A stretch of 42,036 nucleotides of DNA from Elusimicrobia bacterium GWA2_62_23 (GTDB lineage: Bacteria > Elusimicrobiota > Elusimicrobia > Elusimicrobiales > UBA9959). Shown piece by piece: positions 25,006 to 32,452 of the stretch (positions within the stretch are counted from its first letter, which is position 1; every line of letters starts with the position of its first letter). The notes under the pieces were generated by a model. That model searched no databases, was not told the origin of the DNA, and saw only the letters and a program-made list of their open reading frames with translations. Position numbers and translations under genes: made by a program. Location of the stretch: contig MGTV01000006.1 of NCBI GenBank assembly GCA_001799635.1, forward strand, positions 1 through 42,036, read 5' to 3'.

Positions 25006-25680
25006 CTACAGCAGACCTTTCTGCTTGAAGCTCATGAAACCCTCCCGCGTCACTATCACGTGGTCCAGCAGCTCTATACCCAGCAGTTTGCCGGCCTGCG
25101 CCAGCCGCTTGGTGAGGCTCAGGTCCTCGTCGGACGGCTCCAGGCAGCCCGACGGGTGGTTATGCGCCACTATCACGCTCGCGGCCAGGTTCTTCACCGC
25201 CGGCTCGAACACCTCACGCGGGTGTACCAGGTTGTAGTTCAGCGTGCCGATGGAAACGATGTCCCGCTTTATCTCCTGGTTGCGCGTATCCAGGAAGAAC
25301 ACCACGAAGTGCTCCTTCTTCTGCTCGCGCACGTCCCGCAGTTCCTCCCAGATGTCGCGCGGCTTGAGGTAGATGCCGGCCTTTTTGCCGTTGAGGTAGC
25401 GGCGGCCCAGCTCGAACGCGGCCAGTATCTCGCAGGCGCGCGCCGGCCCCAGCCCCGGCGCCGCGCGCAGCTCCGCGAACCCGGCCTTGGCCAGGTCCGC
25501 CCGGCCGAAGCGCCGCAGCAGTTCCCCCGCCAGGTCCAGCACGCCCTTGCCCCGCGAGCCGGTGCGCAGCAGGATGGCCAGCAGTTCCTCCTCGGCCAGC
25601 TTCTCCGGCCCGTAGCGCATCAGTTTTTCCCTCGGCCGCTCCACCCGCGGCATGTCCTGTATGGCTCCCGCTCCTTTCAT
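25006..25680 (-). CDS. radC: RadC/UPF0758 family protein
   Basis: 224 residues: an N-terminal helix-hairpin-helix-like region (LRAAPGLGPARACEILAAFELG) and a JAB/MPN metal-binding domain with HPREVFEPAVKN, SVIVAHNHPSG and an acidic residue in EPSDEDL. Despite the name, a direct role in DNA repair is doubtful; the JAB domain suggests a metal-dependent hydrolase. GGGAGG lies 6 nt upstream of the ATG. Between it and tex (24917-25005) there is no terminator that I can identify. Confidence 0.94.
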   Translation of the reverse strand: MKGAGAIQDMPRVERPREKLMRYGPEKLAEEELLAILLRTGSRGKGVLDLAGELLRRFGRADLAKAGFAELRAAPGLGPARACEILAAFELGRRYLNGKKAGIYLKPRDIWEELRDVREQKKEHFVVFFLDTRNQEIKRDIVSIGTLNYNLVHPREVFEPAVKNLAASVIVAHNHPSGCLEPSDEDLSLTKRLAQAGKLLGIELLDHVIVTREGFMSFKQKGLL

Positions 25681-25724
25681 AACGCCTCCCTTTCCCGTTC
25701 CCCGCCAATAGCCTAGCAGGCCGT

Positions 25725-25752
25725 CCCGACAGCGTAGTGTCGGGGTTTTTTT
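25725..25752 (+). terminator. Orphan plus-strand terminator upstream of a gene
   Basis: CCCGACA (25725-25731) pairs with TGTCGGG (25738-25744), followed by GTTTTTTT. It is oriented to stop plus-strand transcription, yet no plus-strand gene precedes it; it lies 28 nt before the gene at 25780. It may block read-through into the gene or act as an attenuator. Confidence 0.65.
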
Positions 25753-25779
25753 GTATCATTGCCTCATAGGGTGGACCAG

Positions 25780-26472
25780 ATGGACCAGAAAACTTTCGAG
25801 ATCTACGCGCCCGTGCGCAATACCATAAACAAATCCCTCGGCGTGGTGGTGAAAGTGGCCGGGGATAACGTGACCGTGCAGCCGCCGACGGGCGACCGGC
25901 TCACCTTCCGCGCCCAGTACCTGGCCCCCGCCACCGAAGCCGAAGCCGCCTCCCTGCAGGACCTCATCACCCGCCTCAAGATAGACGAGGAGAACCGCAA
26001 CAAGGCCAAGGTCATGAAGGCCGACCCCGCCCTGATCCGCGAGGAGTTCGAAAAATTCGTGAAGCACATAGCCGTGCGCTACCCCAAATCCGCCGAAATC
26101 TTCCGGGAGTTCTGGGCCGAGCTCATGCAGGCCGCCGGCGACCTGCCCGGCCAGACCTGGGAAATGCGCCCCAACACGGCCAAGAACCCGGGCCCGGTGC
26201 TCAAGATCTTCAACCCCGCCACCCAGAAATGGGTGTACTGCCTTTCCCTGCTGGCCGGCTGGGGCCTGCGCATGGAGATAAAGAAGGAATTCCTCCCGCC
26301 AGGCGCGGAGCCGCTTTTCCCCATAGACCACGCTATGTTCGGCTCCGGCCGCGCGGTGGAACTGATCTACCGGGATTTCACCCCTGAGAATCGCAAACCT
26401 TACGCCGACTGCGTGCGGGCCATCTACGCCAGGGCCGCGCAGGACAACGCCCAGGGTCCTGTCGGCCCTTGA
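25780..26472 (+). CDS. Hypothetical cytoplasmic protein
   Basis: 230 residues, no signal peptide or membrane segment. The N-terminal ~50 residues (TINKSLGVVVKVAGDNVTVQ) look like a small beta domain, followed by a charged helical section (residues 55-120) and a mixed C-terminal part with WEMRPNTAKNPGPVLKIFN and WVYCLSLLAGWGLRMEIKKE. I do not recognise the family. The ATG at 25780 has AGGGTGG 5 nt upstream; a GTG at 25771 would add three residues. Its stop codon overlaps the -35 box of the next promoter. Confidence 0.75.
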   Translation: MDQKTFEIYAPVRNTINKSLGVVVKVAGDNVTVQPPTGDRLTFRAQYLAPATEAEAASLQDLITRLKIDEENRNKAKVMKADPALIREEFEKFVKHIAVRYPKSAEIFREFWAELMQAAGDLPGQTWEMRPNTAKNPGPVLKIFNPATQKWVYCLSLLAGWGLRMEIKKEFLPPGAEPLFPIDHAMFGSGRAVELIYRDFTPENRKPYADCVRAIYARAAQDNAQGPVGP

Positions 26473-26496
26473 CAAAAAACCGCCGTAAGTTAGACT
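26469..26496 (+). promoter_or_regulatory. Sigma-70 promoter of caspase-like gene
   Basis: TTGACA (26469-26474), a 16-nt spacer and TAGACT (26491-26496). The -35 overlaps the TGA of the preceding gene. Transcription should start near 26503, giving a leader of about 43 nt. Confidence 0.65.
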
Positions 26497-26545
26497 ATAT
26501 CTGCGCGCTGGCGAGGTACGCGTTCGCCGCGGCGCGGAGAAATTT

Positions 26546-27988
26546 ATGAAAAGAACATTCATCCTTATACTGCTGGCCCTGCAGGCCGGCGCGGCGCTGG
26601 CCGCGGAGCCGGTACGCTGGGGCGACCAGGAGTACCAGGCGCAGTTCAAATATTTTATAGAGCGGGACGCCTATGAGCGTTCCTCCTGGGAAGAACTCGC
26701 TCCCGAAGCCCGGGAGAAGGCCCTGAGCGACGCGGCGGAACCGGCCCAGAGCCGGCAGGAGGCGGTGGCCGCCTACTACGCGAAGGCCATGGAGAAATGG
26801 GACAGTTCCAGACTGCAGGATTATTGCGAGAATACGGCCGCGGACGACGTAGCCAGCGTCAAGGTCTGGATGGGGACGCTCAAAGGCACGCTCTTCGAGA
26901 ACAAGCTGGCCCTGGCGCGGGCCATGCTGCGCAAAGCGCAGGCCGCCGGCCTGGAAGAAACGGACGCGGCGGCTCTGCGGCCGCACCTGACCGAAGACGC
27001 CATCGCGAACCTCCGCTACCTGAAGGAGGCCGAAGCCCTGAGGGCGCAGTCCGGCGGGCAATTCAAGAAACACGAACTCCCCAAAAAAACGGTGGACGCC
27101 ACCATTAAGGGCGTTTCCGGAGCGCTGTCCGGCAACGTGGAACGCAACATGGCCAAGGTTTTCGACGGCGACCTCTCCGCCGGGGTCGCCGGCTCGTCCT
27201 TTCTGGGCGGGAAGTACGCCGTTCCCAAAGGGGCCGTGAACGGCGCCGTCTCCGGCCTCTCGTCCCAGACCGGCGCTTTCGTGGCCGGCAATACCGCGGC
27301 GGCCCTCGGCGCGCCGCGCGCCACTTCAGCCTCCACCATAAAATCCGCGGCCCCGGCCTCGCTGGACGCGGCCGGCAAGGCCAAGTCCACCGCCTGGACC
27401 TCGGACGCCTACGGCGTAACGGTAGAGACCGCCAATGGTAAAAAAAGTTACCGCGACCACCAGGAAGCGGAAGCCGCCATCAGGCAGATGCCCGCCGGCT
27501 CCGTAAAAAAGATCACGCTCTACGGCCATGGCTCGCCCGGGATGCAGACGGTGGGGCCGGGCCAGTACGACGCCCTTTACACCGCGGAACTGCTCGACGG
27601 CAAAATGGCCAAGAACGGAGTTATCCAATTCTCCGGCTGCAATACCGCTTCCATAGGCGACTCCACGCTCAACCCCGCCGTGGGCCTCTCCATGGTGGCC
27701 CGCCGGCTGCTCTACTTCAGCCTGCCCTACTGGCAGGACCGGGCCGACGGCATACCGGCGGCCCAGGCCAAGCAGCAGTGGGAGAAGGAATGGAACGCGG
27801 ACCTCTCACAGGACACCAGCAAGCTAGTGAAAGGGGCTATAGTCTGCGGCTACCGCACCTTCGGCCTGGTTCCCGGCCGCCTGCCCGGGCTCACCAGGCT
27901 GATGGGCAACCAGGAAGCCACCGAACCCGGCTATGTGGCCGGCAAGAAAGTCTGTTACCAGAACGGTAAAGAGGTACCGGCGCCATGA
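26546..27988 (+). CDS. Secreted protein with caspase-like/DUF4347-like C-terminal domain
   Basis: 480 residues. Signal peptide 1-20 (ends AALAAE). Residues 25-190 are helical and charged; 190-290 are Gly/Ala/Ser-rich with low complexity. From about 290 a compact domain carries VKKITLYGHGSPGMQTVGPG and, about 30 residues later, VIQFSGCNTASIGDS. The His-Gly after one strand and the Cys after the next is the dyad pattern of clan CD cysteine peptidases and of DUF4347. If the dyad is active, this would be a secreted protease or self-processing protein. GCGGAG lies before the ATG. It overlaps a two-helix membrane protein gene (ATGA). The family call is pattern-based. Confidence 0.78.
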   Translation: MKRTFILILLALQAGAALAAEPVRWGDQEYQAQFKYFIERDAYERSSWEELAPEAREKALSDAAEPAQSRQEAVAAYYAKAMEKWDSSRLQDYCENTAADDVASVKVWMGTLKGTLFENKLALARAMLRKAQAAGLEETDAAALRPHLTEDAIANLRYLKEAEALRAQSGGQFKKHELPKKTVDATIKGVSGALSGNVERNMAKVFDGDLSAGVAGSSFLGGKYAVPKGAVNGAVSGLSSQTGAFVAGNTAAALGAPRATSASTIKSAAPASLDAAGKAKSTAWTSDAYGVTVETANGKKSYRDHQEAEAAIRQMPAGSVKKITLYGHGSPGMQTVGPGQYDALYTAELLDGKMAKNGVIQFSGCNTASIGDSTLNPAVGLSMVARRLLYFSLPYWQDRADGIPAAQAKQQWEKEWNADLSQDTSKLVKGAIVCGYRTFGLVPGRLPGLTRLMGNQEATEPGYVAGKKVCYQNGKEVPAP

Positions 27989-28215
27989 CGGATCTTTCCT
28001 ACCTGCTCGAAACCATACTGCTCCTGGCCGTGCCCTTCGTGCCGGTGGCGCTGGGCGCGATACTGCGCAAAAAATTCCCCGCCGCGCCGGAAACCCCGCC
28101 CAGCGGGGCGCAGAAAGCCGGCCGCCTGGCAGGCAACGTCCTGTTCTGGGGCGGTATCGCCGGCATACTGTTCGTGATAGTCCTGTTCCTGCACTTCAAG
28201 GGAAAACTGTTCTAA
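27985..28215 (+). CDS. Small two-helix membrane protein
   Basis: 76 residues with two hydrophobic segments (about 6-27 and 50-70) separated by a Pro/Lys-rich loop. Its ATG overlaps the stop of the caspase-like gene (ATGA), so it is translationally coupled and may be its membrane partner or immunity-type companion. It ends in a 4-nt overlap with the convergent M48 gene. No family recognised. Confidence 0.75.
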   Translation: MTDLSYLLETILLLAVPFVPVALGAILRKKFPAAPETPPSGAQKAGRLAGNVLFWGGIAGILFVIVLFLHFKGKLF

Positions 28216-29012
28216 AGGCCTTTCACCGCCGCGGCGTAGGCCCGCTCGTTGCGGGCGCCGCCGGCCCCGGGCGAGCCGGCTATCTGCCCCTCTATCTTCT
28301 TTATCCGCTCGCCGGTGGGCGGATGGGACAGGAAAAGTTTCTGCAGGTCGTTGGCCTTTTTGCCCCCCTCCATCTTCTCCAGCTTGCGGAAGAAATCCAC
28401 CGTGCCGCGCGGGTCGTAACCGGCGGCCAGGGCGTAACGCGTGCCTAAATTGTCGGCCTGGAATTCATTGTCGCGGCCATAACCCATCAGCAACATGTTG
28501 GTAAGGTAATCGGTGTACTTCTGCATGCCCGAGAGGTCCCGCTGCGTTACCATGGAAGCCAGGTTCAGGGCGGCCTGGTAGCCGTACTGCTTCTCCATGG
28601 CCTTCATGCTGTGGCGCGCGGTCACATGCCCTATCTCGTGACCCAGCACGCCGGCCAGCTCCGATTCGTCGCCCATCGCCTTGAGTATCCCCTTCGTCAC
28701 GAAGATGTAGCCGCCGGGCGCCGCGAAGGCGTTCACCATGTCGGTATCCAGCACATAGAAACTATAGTCCAAGTTCCGCCGGTCGCAGACCGCGGCTATC
28801 TTGCGCCCCACCCCGGCCACGTAGGCCTCCAGCACGGGGTCGGCGTGCCGGCCGTACTGCTTTATCACGGAGTCGCGGGTATTGGCGCCCAGGGCCACCT
28901 CCTCCTTGTCGGAGAAGAGGCGCAGTTCGCGCTTGCCCGTAACGGGGTTAGTGGCGCAGCCGGCCAGCAGCAGGCAGGCGAGAACGGTAAAGAGAAGGTT
29001 TTTCTTTTTCAT
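28212..29012 (-). CDS. M48-family metalloprotease, lipoprotein
   Basis: 266 residues with a lipoprotein signal (LLLAGCATNPVTGKRE, Cys near residue 19). The catalytic motif HEIGH lies in AGVLGHEIGHVTARHS; a third ligand sits in DNEFQADNLGTRYA. The FVTKGILKAMGDESELA segment is typical of the LoiP/YcaL/BepA group, which degrade or help assemble outer-membrane proteins. It should act in the periplasm, anchored by lipid. It lies 7 nt after the helicase gene, so both may share a transcript. Family is certain; the subtype is not. Confidence 0.94.
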   Translation of the reverse strand: MKKKNLLFTVLACLLLAGCATNPVTGKRELRLFSDKEEVALGANTRDSVIKQYGRHADPVLEAYVAGVGRKIAAVCDRRNLDYSFYVLDTDMVNAFAAPGGYIFVTKGILKAMGDESELAGVLGHEIGHVTARHSMKAMEKQYGYQAALNLASMVTQRDLSGMQKYTDYLTNMLLMGYGRDNEFQADNLGTRYALAAGYDPRGTVDFFRKLEKMEGGKKANDLQKLFLSHPPTGERIKKIEGQIAGSPGAGGARNERAYAAAVKGL

Positions 29013-29019
29013 AACGCTC

Positions 29020-30603
29020 CTATTTTATGATTCCGGCTTCGGCCACCGGAACCGCTTTCAGCTCCAGTATGCGGTCCACGCGGAAGGTGCGGCGCTCGCC
29101 GCGCCGGTGGCAGTCCGCCACCAGGCCTTTAAAAACATGTTCCTTGAAGCGGCAGTCGCCCACGCTTACCGGCTTAACTACCCGGCGGCTGCGTTCGTCG
29201 GTGGCCTTCAGGTAGGTCATCTCCAGCAGGTCGCCGTCGGCTATGGCGGTGATTATAAGCCCTATCTTGCGGTCCAGCGGCATGGCGGCCTCGCTGGCCC
29301 CGTACTGGTGGCCGGTAACGTAGCGCACTATGCGCCAGTCCGTCATAACGTCGGAAGGCCGCACCGCCCTGGCGAGCGATAGCCCTTCCAGCCCCGTGCA
29401 GCGGCTCAGGGCCACATAGGTCTGCCCGGCCGCGAAAGCGCGCCGCCCCAGGTCTATCACCGCGCGGCTGAAGGTTTTGCCCTGGCTCTTGTGTATGGTA
29501 ACGCCCCAGGCCAGCTTCAGCGGGTACTGCATGAAGGTGCCCGCGGTCTGGGCCTTTATCTTTTTCTCTTCGGCGTCGTAGGTAAAATGGAACAGCTCCC
29601 AGGCGTGGCGCTCCACCTCTTCCACGGAGCCGTCGGCCAGGCGCACGTGCACCACGTCGTCCTGGCCCGGCGGGCCTTTCATGATGTCCTGCACCACGGC
29701 CATGGTGCCGTTCACCCAGCGGCCGTCCGGGTCGTTATTGAGCAGCATCACCTGCGCCCCGGCCTTCAGGTGCAGCTCCTCGTCGGCGGGATAGGACTCC
29801 CGCGAAAACTGCCCGCCTATCTCCGCCTTGTACACGTGCGAACGCCCGTCTATAGCGCGCAACTTCTCGTTATTTATCCCGGCGGCGTCGGCGTTGGTGG
29901 TCAGCAGGCGCACCACGGCGCCGCGCCCTTCGCTTTCCACGTCTGCGCCCACCCGCTTGTTGAGGGCCGCGAGCTGGGCCGGCGTCACCCGGTTATTGCG
30001 GATGCCGTTGAGGATGTCTATAAAGCCCTGGTCTTTCTGCCGGTAGATCTTCTCCAGCTCCACGTATTCCAGCCCGGCCCGGGAGAACACCTTGGCGTTG
30101 AAGAAATACGGGCCCGGGTAATAAGAGGAGAACAGTTCGCGCTCGGCCCCGGTCACCACCGGCGGCAGCTGGTACAGGTCCCCGAACAAGGCCAGCTGGG
30201 CGCCGCCGAAAGGCAGCCCCGCGTCCCGGCCATTAGCCCGCATGAAGGCGTCCACGCAGTCCAGTAGGTCCGCGCGCAGCATGGAGGCTTCGTCTATCAC
30301 TATGACTTCCAGCTCCCGGTAAATATCGGCGTCCTTGCGGCGCACCCGGCGCACCTTATCCGGGGTTGTGCCCGGTTTAAATCGGAAGAAGGAATGAATG
30401 GTCTCGCCGCCCACGTTAATGGCGGCCACCCCGGTAGGGGCCAGGACTACTATCTTTTTAGAGGTATGCGCCCGGAAATAGCGCAGCAGCGTACTCTTCC
30501 CGGTACCGGCCTTGCCTGTAACAAAGAGGTTGCGGCTGCCGTGCTGCAGCAGGTGCAGGGCCTTGGCGAACTGTTCATTGAACTCTATTTCCTGCTGGTC
30601 CAT
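29020..30603 (-). CDS. Pif1-like SF1B helicase with C-terminal WYL domain
   Basis: 527 residues. Helicase motifs: Walker A TGKAGTGKST (about 29-38), APTGVAA, Walker B VIDEASML, GDLYQLPP, VMLLNNDPDGRWVNG, and the C-terminal TIHKSQGKTF and YVALSRC. This is the Pif1/RecD2 group of 5'-3' DNA helicases. From about residue 455 a WYL-type domain follows (KIGLIITAIADGDLLEMTYL, then VFKGLVADCHRRGERRTFRV), which in other proteins binds nucleic acid or nucleotide ligands. The fusion suggests regulation of the helicase by a bound ligand. GAGG lies 4-5 nt before the ATG. It is the first gene of a unit with the M48 lipoprotein. Confidence 0.9.
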   Translation of the reverse strand: MDQQEIEFNEQFAKALHLLQHGSRNLFVTGKAGTGKSTLLRYFRAHTSKKIVVLAPTGVAAINVGGETIHSFFRFKPGTTPDKVRRVRRKDADIYRELEVIVIDEASMLRADLLDCVDAFMRANGRDAGLPFGGAQLALFGDLYQLPPVVTGAERELFSSYYPGPYFFNAKVFSRAGLEYVELEKIYRQKDQGFIDILNGIRNNRVTPAQLAALNKRVGADVESEGRGAVVRLLTTNADAAGINNEKLRAIDGRSHVYKAEIGGQFSRESYPADEELHLKAGAQVMLLNNDPDGRWVNGTMAVVQDIMKGPPGQDDVVHVRLADGSVEEVERHAWELFHFTYDAEEKKIKAQTAGTFMQYPLKLAWGVTIHKSQGKTFSRAVIDLGRRAFAAGQTYVALSRCTGLEGLSLARAVRPSDVMTDWRIVRYVTGHQYGASEAAMPLDRKIGLIITAIADGDLLEMTYLKATDERSRRVVKPVSVGDCRFKEHVFKGLVADCHRRGERRTFRVDRILELKAVPVAEAGIIK

Positions 30604-30742
30604 GTTTCCTCTATTTTATCATTTAGGCCCCTGCCCGCCCCCAGCGCCCCTCCCGAAAGCAGGCATATAGGCCCTTGGACCTATTCGCGCATAGGCCCTT
30701 TGGCCCTTGAGCAAAGTCAATGTAAGGGTAAACTATACATAG
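30604..30742. promoter_or_regulatory. Divergent promoter region with clustered TAGGCCC motifs
   Basis: Non-coding gap between the helicase gene (minus) and the leader of the metallo-beta-lactamase-fold gene (plus). It holds TAGGCCC at 30624-30630, 30668-30674 and 30692-30698, all in the same orientation. A TATACA -10 candidate lies at 30735-30740 with no strong -35. Confidence 0.45.
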
Positions 30743-30838
30743 TTGCCGTGTAATCCCCGGAATTGGCCGGGGAGCATCCACCTCCGGACCTTAATCCGGA
30801 TTCACCACGGCAAGCAGCAATACGCGGAGGTGGATATG
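30743..30838 (+). promoter_or_regulatory. Riboswitch-like leader with Shine-Dalgarno sequestration
   Basis: Two mutually exclusive folds can be drawn. Fold A is a three-way junction: P1 pairs 30743-30750 with 30806-30813, P2 pairs 30754-30760 with 30767-30773, P3 pairs 30783-30787 with 30796-30800. Fold B pairs 30776-30786 with 30825-30835, an 11-bp perfect helix that covers the GGAGG and every base up to the ATG at 30836. Fold B consumes the 5' strand of P3. This is the layout of a translational riboswitch or RNA thermometer. It matches no class I can recall. Confidence 0.6.
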
Positions 30839-31822
30839 CAACTCGTGACCAGTACCTCTCCAGCACCCGTAAAGCGCACCCTAATAGCGGCGGCATTCTT
30901 ATTGCTAGCCGTATTCCATTTTGCCCCCCAGGCGGCCGCCGCCCCGGCCCTCAGCCAGCTTATAGAGGCCGCCCCCGCGGTGGAGATCCCTTACGCGCCG
31001 CCCCCCGACAACGCCACCGTTTACACCCCGGCCCCGGGCCTCAACGTTTATTTCCTCAGCGTGGGCCAGGGCGACGCCGTCTACATCGAACTGCCCGGCG
31101 GCCGCAACGCCCTCATAGACGGCGGACCTTCCCGCACCTCCTCCTCCCCCCTGGCCAAGTTCCTGGCCGAGAAGAATATTACCGCTATAGACCATGTAGT
31201 GCTCACCCACCCCCACTCCGACCACTACAACGGCCTGCAGTACGTTTTCTCCACCATGACGGTGCGCAATTTCTACGACACCCGGGTGGACAACAAAGGC
31301 GCCACCGGCGACGACGCCGTGCGGGCCAAGGTAGCGGACTTGGGCATAAATACGGTCTACCCCTCGCCCGGGGACAACCTGGACTGGAGCGCCCCCGGGG
31401 TGGAAATAAAGGTCTTTAACGCCTGCGACAAGGCCTTCGCCTCTTCCAACAGCGAAACGCTCAACAACTGCTCTATCATGTTCAAGCTCACCTACCGCGG
31501 CTCCTCCATCCTCTTCACCGGGGACACCGAGGGCGAGACCGAGGCCATGCTGGCCGGCAAATACGGCGAAGAGCTCAAGGCCGACGTGCTGAAGGTGGGC
31601 CACCACGGCAGCAAATATTCCTCCTCCGACCTGTTCCTGGGCGCCGTGAAGCCCGCCAAGGCCTACATAGAGGTAGGCAAGAACAATTACGGCCACCCCA
31701 CGCAGGAAGCGCTGGGCCGCCTGCTCAACTCCGGCGCCAAGGTTTTCCGCACCGACCTGGACGGCACGCAGGAATTCTGCGTGGCCGGAGCCATGGAAGA
31801 GGTGGAGCTTCCCGCGCAATAA
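30836..31822 (+). CDS. Secreted ComEC-like metallo-beta-lactamase-fold hydrolase
   Basis: 328 residues with a signal peptide (about 1-38, ending AAAAPA). The rest is the metallo-beta-lactamase fold as found at the C terminus of ComEC/Rec2: LSVGQGDAVYIELPGG, IDGGPS, zinc site THPHSDHYNG, ILFTGDTEGE and VLKVGHHGSKYSSS. Stand-alone relatives hydrolyse nucleic acid or other phosphoesters; a secreted nuclease is plausible. There is no competence channel domain. The start at 30836 is fixed by GGAGG and the signal peptide; an earlier in-frame ATG lacks both. Expression may be governed by the structured leader just upstream. Confidence 0.9.
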   Translation: MQLVTSTSPAPVKRTLIAAAFLLLAVFHFAPQAAAAPALSQLIEAAPAVEIPYAPPPDNATVYTPAPGLNVYFLSVGQGDAVYIELPGGRNALIDGGPSRTSSSPLAKFLAEKNITAIDHVVLTHPHSDHYNGLQYVFSTMTVRNFYDTRVDNKGATGDDAVRAKVADLGINTVYPSPGDNLDWSAPGVEIKVFNACDKAFASSNSETLNNCSIMFKLTYRGSSILFTGDTEGETEAMLAGKYGEELKADVLKVGHHGSKYSSSDLFLGAVKPAKAYIEVGKNNYGHPTQEALGRLLNSGAKVFRTDLDGTQEFCVAGAMEEVELPAQ

Positions 31823-31855
31823 CTTTCCCCCCGAACCCATATACAGAGCATAACA

Positions 31856-31887
31856 GAAGACCCCGACAGCGTGCTGTCGGGGTCTTC
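31856..31887. terminator. Long hairpin between convergent genes
   Basis: GAAGACCCCGACAGC (31856-31870) pairs perfectly with 31873-31887 (15 bp). It has no T-tract but is very stable and separates the hydrolase and SxtJ genes. Its core resembles the hairpin at 25725. Confidence 0.7.
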
Positions 31888-31912
31888 GCTTGGTCCCTGC
31901 GGGAACCGGAGC

Positions 31913-32290
31913 TTACCAGGGGTTCTGAAGGTCGGCGGGGGTAAAGACGCGGTTGCGCTCGCGGAAGTAGCTTTTGGCGGCGGGATCGAACTTAAGGTAT
32001 TTAGCCCGGCCCGTGAACAGCCTGAAGAGCAGCGCCGTGGGGGTAAGCACCAGGAAATACACCAGCCCGAGCAGCAGGGCGGTGTTGAACTTGCCCAGCA
32101 CCTCGGAGAATTTCAGCCACCACCCGGCCACAGCGGCCGCGGCGCCGCGGAAAGCCAGGGCCAGTATGAGGAATGCCGCCGCCAGCACGGCGAAGGCCGG
32201 CCGCTTGAAGATGAAGAACAGCAGCAGGGACGCCGCCGCCAGCACGGCCAGCGTTTCCAGCGCTTTCTCCCGGGTAACTTTATGATTCAT
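31913..32290 (-). CDS. SxtJ-family membrane protein
   Basis: 125 residues with three or four hydrophobic segments (about 12-28, 32-54, 68-92) and a polar C terminus ending FTPADLQNPW. The RLFTGRAKYLKFDPAAKSYF stretch and the final NPW-type ending match SxtJ proteins that accompany O-carbamoyltransferases in many bacteria. It starts 1 nt after the DUF5989 stop and ends the cluster. Its biochemical role is unknown; a membrane partner of the carbamoylation step is likely. Confidence 0.82.
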   Translation of the reverse strand: MNHKVTREKALETLAVLAAASLLLFFIFKRPAFAVLAAAFLILALAFRGAAAAVAGWWLKFSEVLGKFNTALLLGLVYFLVLTPTALLFRLFTGRAKYLKFDPAAKSYFRERNRVFTPADLQNPW

Positions 32291-32291
32291 A

Positions 32292-32444
32292 TCAGAACAG
32301 CGTATAGATGAACGGCGCCACCGAAGAGCCGGCCGACATTATCACCAGGGCGCCTATGGCCAGCAGGATGACTATTACCGGCAGCAGCCACCACTTCTTT
32401 CTTTCCTTCAGGAAGGACCAGAGGTCCTTGAGCACGTCCAGCAT
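32292..32444 (-). CDS. DUF5989-family small membrane protein
   Basis: 50 residues: MLDVLKDLWSFLKERKKWW, a single membrane helix (about 20-36), then GSSVAPFIYTLF. The SFLKERKKWWL start and APFIYTLF end are characteristic of the DUF5989 proteins seen between carbamoyltransferase and SxtJ genes. The ribosome binding site TAGGAG is 6 nt upstream. It lies 8 nt after the carbamoyltransferase stop and 1 nt before SxtJ, so it is part of the cluster. Confidence 0.88.
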   Translation of the reverse strand: MLDVLKDLWSFLKERKKWWLLPVIVILLAIGALVIMSAGSSVAPFIYTLF

Positions 32445-32452
32445 CTTTTCTC

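Noticed and set aside
30743-30838. Assignment of the leader to a known riboswitch or hammerhead ribozyme
   Set aside because: Junction sequences do not match purine, TPP, cobalamin, cyclic-di-GMP or fluoride aptamers, nor the hammerhead CTGATGA/GAAA core.
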